DNA from: Paenibacillus chondroitinus NBRC 15376
GTDB lineage: Bacteria; Bacillota; Bacilli; Paenibacillales; NBRC-103111
DNA length: 64,000 bases
Direction: 5' to 3'
Assembly (NCBI RefSeq): GCF_004000765.1
Contig: NZ_BILW01000020.1
Span: forward strand, 1 to 64,000
The translations under genes and the position numbers were made by a program. Numbering within the stretch: the stretch's first letter is position 1; every line of letters starts with the position of its first letter. Of the stretch, positions 43,261 through 52,228 are shown in pieces. The notes beneath the pieces were generated by a model. The model worked only from the letters and a program-made list of their open reading frames with translations, did no database searches and had not been told where the DNA came from.

Positions 43261-44628
43261 ATGGATTTGATGAAACGTTTTCCCGCCTGGAAAGCTTCGA
43301 TTGCGAGCCTTTTGCTTCTAGCAACCATCGGTTGTGGAACACCGCAGCAAGCAGCGCCGGCCAGCACGCAAACGGATAAAAAAGAGGAATCTAAAGTAGC
43401 GCAAGGGATTGAGCTTGGGAAGAACGGGCCGATTACGATCGATTTCTGGCATATTCAAGCAACGATCTATGGCGATGCAATTAAAGAGATGGTCGCAGCT
43501 TTTAATAAAGAGTATGAAGGTAAAATTATTGTCAAAGAAGTGTTCCAAGGTTCATATGACGATTTGAATAAAAAAGTGCGCGCTGCCCTGCAAGGCGGGG
43601 GCCTTCCGGCCGTAGCCATGTCCTATGAGAGCGATACGCTGGAATATATGAAAGCAGACAAAATTGTAGCGCTCGACGACTACATCAACGATCCGGTTAA
43701 CGGGTTGAAAAAGGCAGAGCTTGATGACATTATGCCAGGCGTATTGGCTCGTCAGCGGATCCCGGAATACAATGGGAAAACGATGAGCTGGCCGCACGGC
43801 AACTCCTCCATGGGCGTGTATTACAACATAGATCTGCTTAAGAAAGCAGGTTATGAGAAGCCGGCAGCAACCTGGCAGGAATTTGAAAAGATGGCGTTAG
43901 ACATTACGGAGAAAACAGGTGTTCCTGCTCTGGTGATGGGGAATGCCAATAATGGCGGAACGTTCCGCACATGGCTGCGTACTTACGGCATTGATCCGAT
44001 TAATCTCGATCAAAGCGGTGTGAACTACGATAATCCACAGGCATTGGAATTGGCTGGAATCATCAAAAATTTGGTGGATAAGAAAGCCATTTTGTTCGCA
44101 CAAGACACGGAGCAGGAGTTTACGAACGGCAGAGCTGTGATGGAAATCGGTACGACAGCTCGTACAAGCTCCAAACTTGATCTGGTGAAAGATAAGTTCA
44201 AATGGGGCATTACGCTAATCCCGCAGGGGAAAAGCGGAAGCAAAGTGACGGAATTATACGGCGGCAATCAAGTCCTGTTCAAAACAACGCCAGAGAAACA
44301 GCTCGCAGGTTGGTTGTTTATGAAGTATTTCGCTGAATCCAAGGCGCAATCGATTTATGCTGCCAAAACAGGTTATTTCCCAGCAACGCTATCCGCACAG
44401 AATACGGATTTATTGAAGAAAAATTATACGGATAACCCGCAGAAGAAGCAGGCTTTTGATGAAGTGTTTCCTTTTGCACGAATCGATGTATCCAGTGCTG
44501 CGCGTAACAAGATGGATACAGCGGTTGGAGAAGCTTTGCAAGCGATGACTGCCGGTAAATTATCTCCGGCCGATGCGCTGAAGAAGGCGCAAGCTGATTC
44601 CACGAAAGCGCTCAAAGAATTCAAATAA
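43261..44628 (+). CDS. CUT1 solute-binding lipoprotein
   Basis: A protein of about 455 residues. The ATG at 43261 is chosen nine bases after GAGGGA. The lipobox is LATIGCG. The MalE/UgpB-like fold shows in TIDFWHIQATIYGDAIKEMV, SMGVYYNIDLLKKAGYEKPAATWQEF and ELYGGNQVLF. It closes the operon whose permeases are at 38930-40922. A terminator-like hairpin follows. The ligand is unknown; the HAD and metallohydrolase neighbours hint at a phosphorylated or otherwise modified sugar. Confidence 0.9.
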   Translation: MDLMKRFPAWKASIASLLLLATIGCGTPQQAAPASTQTDKKEESKVAQGIELGKNGPITIDFWHIQATIYGDAIKEMVAAFNKEYEGKIIVKEVFQGSYDDLNKKVRAALQGGGLPAVAMSYESDTLEYMKADKIVALDDYINDPVNGLKKAELDDIMPGVLARQRIPEYNGKTMSWPHGNSSMGVYYNIDLLKKAGYEKPAATWQEFEKMALDITEKTGVPALVMGNANNGGTFRTWLRTYGIDPINLDQSGVNYDNPQALELAGIIKNLVDKKAILFAQDTEQEFTNGRAVMEIGTTARTSSKLDLVKDKFKWGITLIPQGKSGSKVTELYGGNQVLFKTTPEKQLAGWLFMKYFAESKAQSIYAAKTGYFPATLSAQNTDLLKKNYTDNPQKKQAFDEVFPFARIDVSSAARNKMDTAVGEALQAMTAGKLSPADALKKAQADSTKALKEFK

Positions 44629-44649
44629 GCTCAAAAACAATAGGTAATA

Positions 44650-44696
44650 GGCTTCCTGCGTAAGCGCCATTAGGGCTTATGAGGAAGCCTTGTTTT
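44650..44696 (+). terminator. Terminator after the binding-protein gene
   Basis: AGGCTTCCT/AGGAAGCCT with an inner TAAGC/GCTTA stem, followed by TTGTTTT. Confidence 0.75.
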
Positions 44697-44721
44697 ACTA
44701 ACGTCAGGGGAGGTTACAGGT

Positions 44722-45504
44722 GTGAACTCAGTCCGTCGAAGAAATGAAATTATTATGGATGTGCGGCGTACCGGCAGCGTTTCTGTCGATGAATTAATGT
44801 TGGCCTATGGAGTCTCGGTGGAAACAATTCGCCGGGATTTACGTATTTTGGACGAAAAGGGCATTGTTCGCAGAACATATGGCGGTGCGGTGAAAAGGGA
44901 GCAGACGACGTGGGACATGCCGTATTATGATCGCATGCAGCTGAATCTGGAACGTAAAGAGGCTATTGCCCGCGAGGCGGTGCTCTTATTGGAGGATGGC
45001 GATAGTGTTTTCGTAGATGGCAATACGACCGGGCTTGTGCTATCGCGATTGATTCCCGCCGATAAAAACCTGACGATCGTGACGAACTCGGCGATGGTTG
45101 CCTTGAATCTTGTTCAGAAGAAAGGAAAGCTGAGTGTCTATCTGGTCGGTGGCGAGGTGGGCGAAGATGGGATGACATTTGGTTATAAGCTGCACTGCGA
45201 GCTTCGTCAATATCGCTTCGACAAAGCGCTGTTTTCCTGCATGGGATTTGGTACACAAGGCATTTATTATTCCAAATGGGAGCCTCTGCAAATTGCGCAG
45301 ATGATGGTTGAGCAGAGTAATCACCTCATTCTCATGGCGGATTCGTCCAAAGCCAACCGCAGCGGATTTCTGTTTGGGATGGAGCTTAATCGGATTCAGA
45401 CGTTAGTGACAGATGAAGGGACACCGCACGATATGCGTGAGAGTCTGCGGGAAACGGTTCGTAACCTGATTGTGACCAGCAGTGATGATCAGAGTGAAAG
45501 GTAA
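44722..45504 (+). CDS. DeoR-family transcriptional regulator
   Basis: A protein of 260 residues from a GTG start eight bases after GGGGAGG. The N-terminal helix-turn-helix is the DeoR type (RRNEIIMDVRRTGSVSVDELMLAYGVSVETIRRDLRILDEKG). The effector domain has the DeoR sensor pattern (AIAREAVLLLEDGDSVFVDGNTTGL ... LMADSSKANRSGF). DeoR proteins usually sense sugar phosphates. It lies just after the importer-HAD-MBL operon, so it is likely its regulator, perhaps through the direct repeats at 38755-38786. Confidence 0.92.
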   Translation: MNSVRRRNEIIMDVRRTGSVSVDELMLAYGVSVETIRRDLRILDEKGIVRRTYGGAVKREQTTWDMPYYDRMQLNLERKEAIAREAVLLLEDGDSVFVDGNTTGLVLSRLIPADKNLTIVTNSAMVALNLVQKKGKLSVYLVGGEVGEDGMTFGYKLHCELRQYRFDKALFSCMGFGTQGIYYSKWEPLQIAQMMVEQSNHLILMADSSKANRSGFLFGMELNRIQTLVTDEGTPHDMRESLRETVRNLIVTSSDDQSER

Positions 45505-45520
45505 GTTTGGCATTGGAGGC

Positions 45521-45600
45521 GAAATAAGTGCCTGTAGTTCCGCTCAAAGTGGAAATAACTCATTTTTCTCCGAATAGAGGACTCCAGTTCCCATTGGGTG
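45521..45600 (+). repeat. Dispersed intergenic repeat, two tandem units
   Basis: Units GAAATAAGTGCCTGTAGTTC and CGAATAGAGGACTCCAGTTC have AGTTC cores at 45536 and 45586, exactly 50 bp apart. The first is followed by a TTCCGCT/AGTGGAA hairpin, matching the copy at 90-125; the second by CCCA/TGGG. Confidence 0.75.
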
Positions 45601-45638
45601 GGCACGAATACAAAAGATTCGTAAATACGTCCAACCCA

Positions 45639-45674
45639 AAAAGGACCGCCAGCAATTAAGCCTGACGGTCCTTT
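45639..45674 (-). terminator. Terminator of the GH81 gene
   Basis: AAAGGACCG(C)CAG with CTG(A)CGGTCCTTT. On the minus strand T-rich sequence follows, directly after the stop at 45679. Confidence 0.85.
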
Positions 45675-45678
45675 CTTA

Positions 45679-48600
45679 TTATTCGTATACTTCTAGCTCA
45701 AATAAGGAGTAGCCGTATTGCGTATTGCGTTGTGTGCCAGCAACTTTCACGTAACGTGCGTCAACAGGGGTGAAGAGAATGTTGTCTTTACCGCCGTCTC
45801 CGTACGTTGTCGAGGATACTGTTGTCCAGTTCTCGCCGTTCGTGGACACTTCTATGGTGTAGGCCTTCGCTGAAGCATTTTCCCAGTTCAGAAGAACGCG
45901 CCCGATCTTGTAGGATTGCCCAAGATCAACGCAGAGCCATTGCGGATCGCGGAATGGCGATTCCCAACGTGTGCTTTTGTTTCCATCCACAGCGAACTGC
46001 GCACTTTGAAGCGGCGATTCGGAAGTGGTGACTTGTTTGTTCAACGCAAGATTAGCTGCTGGAATAATAGCTTGCACAACTGTATCGTCGTCATAGCCAG
46101 TTGACCGCACCTTCACTTCGTAAGGGCGAGCTTCTGTGAACAAAGCAGCGTTAAGCGTAATTTTGCCTGCTGATACTTTGTATTGGTCAGCGCGAAGGGT
46201 AACGCCGCTCAGTTCAACTGCGTTGATTGCGTTTCTCCAAGCGTTATTGTCCTCAAACGAGATGTCGATGGTTTGACCAAGAATGTTATCGGTCGTATCC
46301 GCCGTCAATGCAGGTCCTGCAAGTGGAGCTTGATTCCCGGCATACACTTCGAATTCCCATAACGAGAAGCCGTATGGTGTTCCACGTTTGATTCCGTTCA
46401 TCTTCACATATCTTGCACTCACTGGAGCAAATGTCAGATCGTCAACGTCCCCGTTGCCATTCTCTGTAGCATATACCGTTGTCCATGTTTGTCCATCCAG
46501 GGAGACATCGATGGTGTAAGCTTTACCGTAAGCATTTTCCCAAGTTAGGACAACGTGATTAATCGTTTTTGGAGCTCCTAGATCAACGCTCATCCATTGG
46601 TTGTCTTCAAAAGCAGACTCCCAGCGGCGATCGAATCGGCCGTCGACGGCATCTGCGCTGGAACGATGGTAGTCCGGCGATGAAGCGGTCGGTCTGTCAT
46701 AAGCGAGATTTAACGGATTAGGATTCGTTGGATTCGTCGGATTTGTAGGATTTGTTCCATGGCCTTGATCTGGGTCCGGATCTGTATTCGGATTCCCCGG
46801 AATGTCTTTCGCTGCGACGGTTTGCTGTACGGATGCTTCCGTGTACCCTTTCGCTTGAACCGAAATTCGATACGTTTTTGCATCTTTGAAAAGCGAAGCA
46901 TCTAAAGTGATTTTGCCTGCAGACAATGTGAATTGGCCGGAGCCAACCACTGTATCGTCAACTTTGACAGATTCAATCGTGCCTCTCCATGTTGCATCAT
47001 CGTCGAAGGTGATGTCGATCGGCTGACCGACTTTCGCATCCGTTGTATCCGCCGATAATTCCGGTGCGCTCGGCAAGCTGGAAGCATTGCCGTACACTTC
47101 AAATTCCAAAAGCGAGAACCCGTATGCAGTTGTCCGCTCAGTTCCATTCACTTTCACGTATCTTGCCTGGGTTGGCAAGAATCCGATATCGTTGATGCCT
47201 GGTTTGCCTGTTGTTGTCGCATAAACCGTTTTCCAGTCTTTACCGTTTGAAGAGACTTCAACGGTATAGCTCTTGCCGGCCGCATTCTCCCAGTTCAGGA
47301 GCACACGGGAAATAGTGTTATCTGCGCCAAGATCGACAGTTAGGTACTGCGGATCGCTGAAATCGGACTCCCATCTCGTAGCGGTGTTTCCGTCAACGGC
47401 ATTTTTGCCGGGTTGTTTCGGATTCGCAGAAGTGAATGTCGGTTTGCGCAAAGCAAGGTTGACGTTCGAGTTCGTCACAATCGTTTGCTGAACCGCTGCA
47501 TTGGCAAAACCTTTAGCCTCAACGGAAATCTCGTAGCTGCCAGCTTCAGGGAACAAGGCGCCGTTTAGCGTGATTTTACCCGGTGAAACGACGTATTGTG
47601 CCGCAGATGCCGCCACGCCATTCACTTTCACGCCAAGGACTGCGTTTCTCCAATCGGCAAAGTCATCAAAGCTGATGTCGATGGGTTGACCTGCACGGTT
47701 CATGGTCGTATCGGCCGTCAGCTTTGGAGCGTCAAGATCGCCTGCCGGCGTACCGAACACTTCCATCTCCCATAGAGAATAGCCATAGTTTGTTGTCCGC
47801 TCTGTACCTTCTACTTTGACATATCGAGCATTCACGGCTGGGAATTTAATGTCGTCGATGCCTTCATGACCACGTGTGGTCGTGTATACCGTTTGCCAAG
47901 TTTGGCCGTCTACAGAAGTTTGAACGGTATAGCTTTTACCGGCTGCATTCTCCCAGTTCAAGCGGACATGACTGATTTTATACTCCGAGTTCAGGTTGAC
48001 GCCGATAAACTGCGGATCGCTGAAATCGGATTCCCAACGTGTATCTTGCTTGCCGTCAACCGCGTAGGAGCCAGGGTTTTTCGCTTTATCCGACGTAAAG
48101 GTCGGTTTGTTCAGCGCCAGATTGACCGTTGAGTTCGTGATGACGACTTGCTGTGCGCTCGTATCCGGGTAGCCAGCAGACTGAACGGTAATCGTGTAGC
48201 TGCCTTCCACTGGGAACGTGTCGCTGTTCAAGGTAATCTTGCCGCCTTGCACACTATATTGCTTGGCATCAAGGGCTGCTCCATTGACAAGAACGGAGGA
48301 GATGGACTCGCGCCATTTCAGATGGTCGGCAAACGTAATGTCGATCGGTTGTCCAATCGTGTTTTGCGTTGTATCTGCCGCAAGCTGCGGAGGTGTGTTG
48401 CCATCCAAATCCGTCACTTTCATCGGATCTACTTTCACAAGTGATTTCGGTCCAACTTTTGCGGAGCCAGTTACGCCGGCTGCATTGTGGAAGGTCACCG
48501 TAACCGCTTCGTTCTTCGGATTCCAGATCAGTGCGGAGTAGACCGAATCTTTCTTATAGATGGAAGCTCCAGTCCAGCCGCTTGCCCAAATGTCATTGGT

Positions 48601-51600
48601 GCGCGTTCCGAGAGCCGCCATGTTGTGAACGAACCAGTACGTGTTGAAAATTTCATTCTTTTGCGTATTTTCGGTCGTAAATTTATTAAGCACCGTTTGC
48701 GGCTCGCTTAAGGATTCAATTGGCCAAACGATGTGCTGCCATGCGTTTTCCGGGCCTTTGTTATCCTTGACAAGACCGTTATACAAGTCTGCAGCTTTCG
48801 CAGGATCGAATCCGTAGCTTGTCAGGTATTCGCCTGTCGGTAACCAGTGAATGCCGTAAATGTTGACAGGGTCGCCGCTGAAAAACGTTCCGAAGTTGTA
48901 CGCGCTGCCGTACACTTGGCCAACGGATTTGTGAGCAAATCCAGGCAGCCAGTTGTCGTTGTCATAGTTGAACCAATATTGTTCAACAGCTTTCAATTCT
49001 GTCGTAAAGCCATAGATGGAGATGTCACGGAAGTTTTTGTCACCGGACATCAGGCTCCACATGTATTCGCCAACCCAGCCGAACAAGGACTCGCCGGCAG
49101 CTTCCTGATTGTTCCCGTTGTTGTTATCCCCGTAACCGCCAGCCCATGAATGGCCTTCGTACGGATCGAAGTTGCGCAAGAATGGATACATTGGATCGCT
49201 TTTCGATGGGTTCGCGTAGTCACGGATAAGGTGCTCGACCATCTCGCCGTAATTGTTTTTGAAGACCTGATCGTAAGTGGCAAGTACAGCCGAAGCGAAG
49301 ACGTAATAACCATAAGTAAAATGATGGTCCGTCAGGCCAGTGTTAGCGCCGAATTCGCTGTTTTTGTAATACATCGTACCCCAAGTCGGGTCGTAGTACA
49401 TGAAGTAATCCGGCTCTCCCTTGGTGTAGGTGTACCAGTCCGTCAAGATCGTTCTGAGGCGCTCCAAGAACACATTTTTGTATGCTTGGTCTCCGATCTG
49501 ATCGGCGATCAGGACGCCCATTGCCAGCGGATGAAGCACTTTGCCTTGCCAATAAGCATCACCTGACATGATGTTTTTCGAAGTTGATTCGTCCAGATAG
49601 CTTAGCTGTTTAAGCAGCGTTTCCCGCGAGTAAGTTGGATCTCCCGGCTCTGTAAATTGAGGGACGATACCGTTAAAACGGTCAACTGTCGTAAACGAAT
49701 TGCCCTCATGAAGCTTCAATGTGCCACGAATGGACTCATAAGAAAGCGAAGTCAGCGAAGAGGACGTTTGCTTCCATTGATGCGGGAGCAGGGCCATCAA
49801 CGTCGTTGGCTCCATGTCCGCACGCTTCTGATCGATTTCGACGTCGAAGCGGGTTGTGACTTCGGAGGTGTTTTCATCGAAGCCCGGAGTTACCGTTGTA
49901 TTTTTAATGAAGGCATAGCCGTGTTTATAAAAATAGTTCAAGTCACTTGTAGCCGGTATAGAGGCTAGAGACAGGTAGTTCTGTCCGCTACCGAGTCGAA
50001 CTTTGATCTTGTTGCCGACTTTCATGAAGACGGAGCCTTGCGGTGCGAACAAGCCGTAGTGGCGAGTCACGGGTTTGGATTGCGGTGAGCCATCCACGTT
50101 GTTAACGGTAAAACCGATGTGGTCTGCCGTCAACGTAGTGCCTTCACCCAAGAGAACCGGATTGCCGTTGTCGTCATAGAAGCTTGTGGAAACCGGGAAG
50201 TTTAATTCCGGTGTCGTTGGATCACTGAACTCCGAATACAGGTACGGCGAGCCTTTGACGAACGTCGTTTTCATTTTCTCTGTGTCGTTGTCGCTTAGCT
50301 GAACGGTTGCAGACCAGTCGCCATAGCCGGCTACTTTGTTCTTGATGTGCGATGGCGAGATGTTGCCTGCGTTCAAGTAGAAGTCAGGTGCGCCATCGGC
50401 TGCCTGCGAGTTGCCTGTGTCATTCACCCAACCCGCACCCGGGTTCAGGATACCGAGACCCATCGTCGTATATTTGGATTTGAGCGGAAGCGTGATAAGG
50501 CTGTCACTCAAGTTTTTAATAAGAACAGACTGCCACCAATCATTCGAAGGAATCGGGCCTTTCACGTCATCTGTTTTATTTACAGGAGGACGGGGCTGCG
50601 GCATGTTGATGTCGCTGCTCAAATAGCTGCCTTTGCCTACTTTAACGGTCGATGCGGTAGGAAGGGAAGGAATGGTATAAGCCGGTTTTGGATCGCCTTC
50701 CACATAATCATACACGCTGAAATTGAACAGGGAGTAGCCGTAGCTCGTCGTGCGGGAGATCCCTTTCATACGAACGTAACGTCCATTGGCATAAACCTGC
50801 GTATCCATCCAGCCGTCTTGACCATTAATTTCACGGTAAATCGTTGTCCAGTTCTGGGCATCGTCGGAAACTTGCAGATCGTAGATACGACCGGCGGCAT
50901 TTTCCCAGTTCAAGCGGATGCGGCCGATGTCATGTTTGCTGCCAAGGTCAACATAAATCCACTCGTCGCTCGTGCTCGCAGAAGACCATCTTGTTGTCGT
51001 ATTGCCATCCACCGCATATTCAGGCAATAAAAGGGGCTTATCTTTGTCAGGGGCAGCTGTTGAAGAAGCCGTTACCGGTTTATTCAAAGCGACATCTTCG
51101 CCAAGTACGACAGGGAGCGGGTTGCTGCCGCCTGTGCCGTATACTTCAAACTCGTAGAGGGAAACGCCGTAGCCTCCGCTGCGCTCAAGCGACAGCATGC
51201 GGACGTAACGTCCTTCACCGGACAGGGCGATGGTGTCAACGCCACCGTCTCCTTTGGTATCTGTGTAGATGTCTTTCCAGTTCGTTTCGTCGTCGGACAC
51301 TTGGATCTTGTACGACTTCGAGTAGGCATTTTCCCAGCGAAGGACAGCTTTGTCGATCTTGGCTTTGGAGCCAAGGTCTACGTAGATCCATTGCTCGCCG
51401 GCGCTGAACGCACTTCCCCAACGGGAGTCGGTATTGCCGTCAAACGCTTTGTCCGCCGTCAAGCCTCCTTCGGTTGACGAGGCGTAGGCTGCACCTTCAT
51501 AAGTCAGAAGGTGGGACGTTTCGCCTGCATTCGCAGCCGATGCTGGGGCAGGCATACCGCTCCAGGACCCAAGAAGCACAGAAAGAGCGAGCGCTGATGA

Positions 51601-51648
51601 TGCGGTTTGGGTCAATTTCTTGCGTATTCTTTTCTTGGGTGAACTCAT
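45679..51648 (-). CDS. Giant secreted GH81 endo-beta-1,3-glucanase with six discoidin/CBM32 domains
   Basis: A protein of 1989 residues with a signal peptide (after KKRIRKKLTQTASSALALSV, ending near ASAAN). The ATG at 51648 follows GGAGG at 11 bases. Approximate order: two F5/8C (CBM32) domains (46-172, 183-316), a GH81 catalytic domain (333-1076), then four pairs of a small Ig-like or DUF1533-like domain (each beginning LTADTT or similar, then GQPIDITF) and an F5/8C domain. An NPT-rich linker lies near 1613-1646. GH81 residues are Asp774 in DHHFTYGYY and Glu849/Glu853 in NQEAAGE. It should cut beta-1,3-glucan (laminarin, fungal wall, callose) outside the cell, with the many CBM32 modules holding it to glycans. 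There is no SLH or sortase signal, so it is probably released. The gene stands alone. Confidence 0.93.
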   Translation of the reverse strand: MSSPKKRIRKKLTQTASSALALSVLLGSWSGMPAPASAANAGETSHLLTYEGAAYASSTEGGLTADKAFDGNTDSRWGSAFSAGEQWIYVDLGSKAKIDKAVLRWENAYSKSYKIQVSDDETNWKDIYTDTKGDGGVDTIALSGEGRYVRMLSLERSGGYGVSLYEFEVYGTGGSNPLPVVLGEDVALNKPVTASSTAAPDKDKPLLLPEYAVDGNTTTRWSSASTSDEWIYVDLGSKHDIGRIRLNWENAAGRIYDLQVSDDAQNWTTIYREINGQDGWMDTQVYANGRYVRMKGISRTTSYGYSLFNFSVYDYVEGDPKPAYTIPSLPTASTVKVGKGSYLSSDINMPQPRPPVNKTDDVKGPIPSNDWWQSVLIKNLSDSLITLPLKSKYTTMGLGILNPGAGWVNDTGNSQAADGAPDFYLNAGNISPSHIKNKVAGYGDWSATVQLSDNDTEKMKTTFVKGSPYLYSEFSDPTTPELNFPVSTSFYDDNGNPVLLGEGTTLTADHIGFTVNNVDGSPQSKPVTRHYGLFAPQGSVFMKVGNKIKVRLGSGQNYLSLASIPATSDLNYFYKHGYAFIKNTTVTPGFDENTSEVTTRFDVEIDQKRADMEPTTLMALLPHQWKQTSSSLTSLSYESIRGTLKLHEGNSFTTVDRFNGIVPQFTEPGDPTYSRETLLKQLSYLDESTSKNIMSGDAYWQGKVLHPLAMGVLIADQIGDQAYKNVFLERLRTILTDWYTYTKGEPDYFMYYDPTWGTMYYKNSEFGANTGLTDHHFTYGYYVFASAVLATYDQVFKNNYGEMVEHLIRDYANPSKSDPMYPFLRNFDPYEGHSWAGGYGDNNNGNNQEAAGESLFGWVGEYMWSLMSGDKNFRDISIYGFTTELKAVEQYWFNYDNDNWLPGFAHKSVGQVYGSAYNFGTFFSGDPVNIYGIHWLPTGEYLTSYGFDPAKAADLYNGLVKDNKGPENAWQHIVWPIESLSEPQTVLNKFTTENTQKNEIFNTYWFVHNMAALGTRTNDIWASGWTGASIYKKDSVYSALIWNPKNEAVTVTFHNAAGVTGSAKVGPKSLVKVDPMKVTDLDGNTPPQLAADTTQNTIGQPIDITFADHLKWRESISSVLVNGAALDAKQYSVQGGKITLNSDTFPVEGSYTITVQSAGYPDTSAQQVVITNSTVNLALNKPTFTSDKAKNPGSYAVDGKQDTRWESDFSDPQFIGVNLNSEYKISHVRLNWENAAGKSYTVQTSVDGQTWQTVYTTTRGHEGIDDIKFPAVNARYVKVEGTERTTNYGYSLWEMEVFGTPAGDLDAPKLTADTTMNRAGQPIDISFDDFADWRNAVLGVKVNGVAASAAQYVVSPGKITLNGALFPEAGSYEISVEAKGFANAAVQQTIVTNSNVNLALRKPTFTSANPKQPGKNAVDGNTATRWESDFSDPQYLTVDLGADNTISRVLLNWENAAGKSYTVEVSSNGKDWKTVYATTTGKPGINDIGFLPTQARYVKVNGTERTTAYGFSLLEFEVYGNASSLPSAPELSADTTDAKVGQPIDITFDDDATWRGTIESVKVDDTVVGSGQFTLSAGKITLDASLFKDAKTYRISVQAKGYTEASVQQTVAAKDIPGNPNTDPDPDQGHGTNPTNPTNPTNPNPLNLAYDRPTASSPDYHRSSADAVDGRFDRRWESAFEDNQWMSVDLGAPKTINHVVLTWENAYGKAYTIDVSLDGQTWTTVYATENGNGDVDDLTFAPVSARYVKMNGIKRGTPYGFSLWEFEVYAGNQAPLAGPALTADTTDNILGQTIDISFEDNNAWRNAINAVELSGVTLRADQYKVSAGKITLNAALFTEARPYEVKVRSTGYDDDTVVQAIIPAANLALNKQVTTSESPLQSAQFAVDGNKSTRWESPFRDPQWLCVDLGQSYKIGRVLLNWENASAKAYTIEVSTNGENWTTVSSTTYGDGGKDNILFTPVDARYVKVAGTQRNTQYGYSLFELEVYE

Positions 51649-51759
51649 TCCTTCATAATCCTCCTTTTTTCGCCCGATAGGGCTTACTAACTTGAATGTT
51701 GTGAACTGACAAAAAGAAACAACATTCTTCATTATTTTGGAAATTTAATTTCCAACGCG

Positions 51760-51789
51760 ATTATATATTCTGTCGAATCCTGTTTACAA
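51760..51789 (-). promoter_or_regulatory. Promoter candidate of the GH81 gene
   Basis: On the minus strand TTGTAA (51789-51784), an 18-bp spacer, TATAAT (51765-51760), about 110 bp before the start. Confidence 0.5.
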
Positions 51790-51805
51790 TAAGCGGAAAT
51801 TCCTA

Positions 51806-51868
51806 GTCATTTTTTGTAATTAGGCCTGTATGCCTACGTGAAAAAAATGAATCCAGGTCATTTTTTGT
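51806..51868 (+). repeat. Direct repeat pair upstream of the GH81 gene
   Basis: GTCATTTTTTGT occurs at 51806-51817 and 51857-51868, 51 bp apart, each preceded by TCC-AG. This is not the dispersed repeat family. It may be regulator half-sites for the GH81 gene. Confidence 0.45.
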
Positions 51869-51963
51869 CCGCCGGTCGAATAAAAAAGGGTTAGTCCATC
51901 ATGATGTCAGGTTTAGACTCAATTAGGAAGCACTCCTGTAAGTTTATTCATTTAAATATTTAA

Positions 51964-51995
51964 TTGGTCATAGGGACCTAGGCATATATGACCAA
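51964..51995. promoter_or_regulatory. 32-bp two-shell palindrome, candidate operator
   Basis: Outer arms TTGGTCATA (51964-51972) and TATGACCAA (51987-51995) are perfect. CCTAGG at 51977-51982 shares their exact centre, while the four bases between on each side do not pair. It lies between the divergent GH81 and importer genes. The remaining bases of 51869-52228 are AT-rich and hold no gene. Confidence 0.5.
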
Positions 51996-52228
51996 CGTAA
52001 TAGGTCTCAAAATGTTTTCTTAATAAAATATTTACAATTGATTTGGATTTAAAACGAATATTGTTTTATTCACTAGAATTAGTGAGCAGGCGAAGGACAT
52101 ATTTACATTTTATTCAAAGTGAGATAACACTTACTTGATTTTGCCCTGTTACGATGACCGTATAAATAAGTCAAATTATTTTACTAATTACTGACTTTCG
52201 CTAATAAATGAGAGGAGGAACCACCACA

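Noticed and set aside
51648..51670. Tiny leader peptide (ATG AAG GAA TGA) overlapping the GH81 start
   Set aside because: It lies only three bases after the ribosome site and is too short to support; most likely chance.
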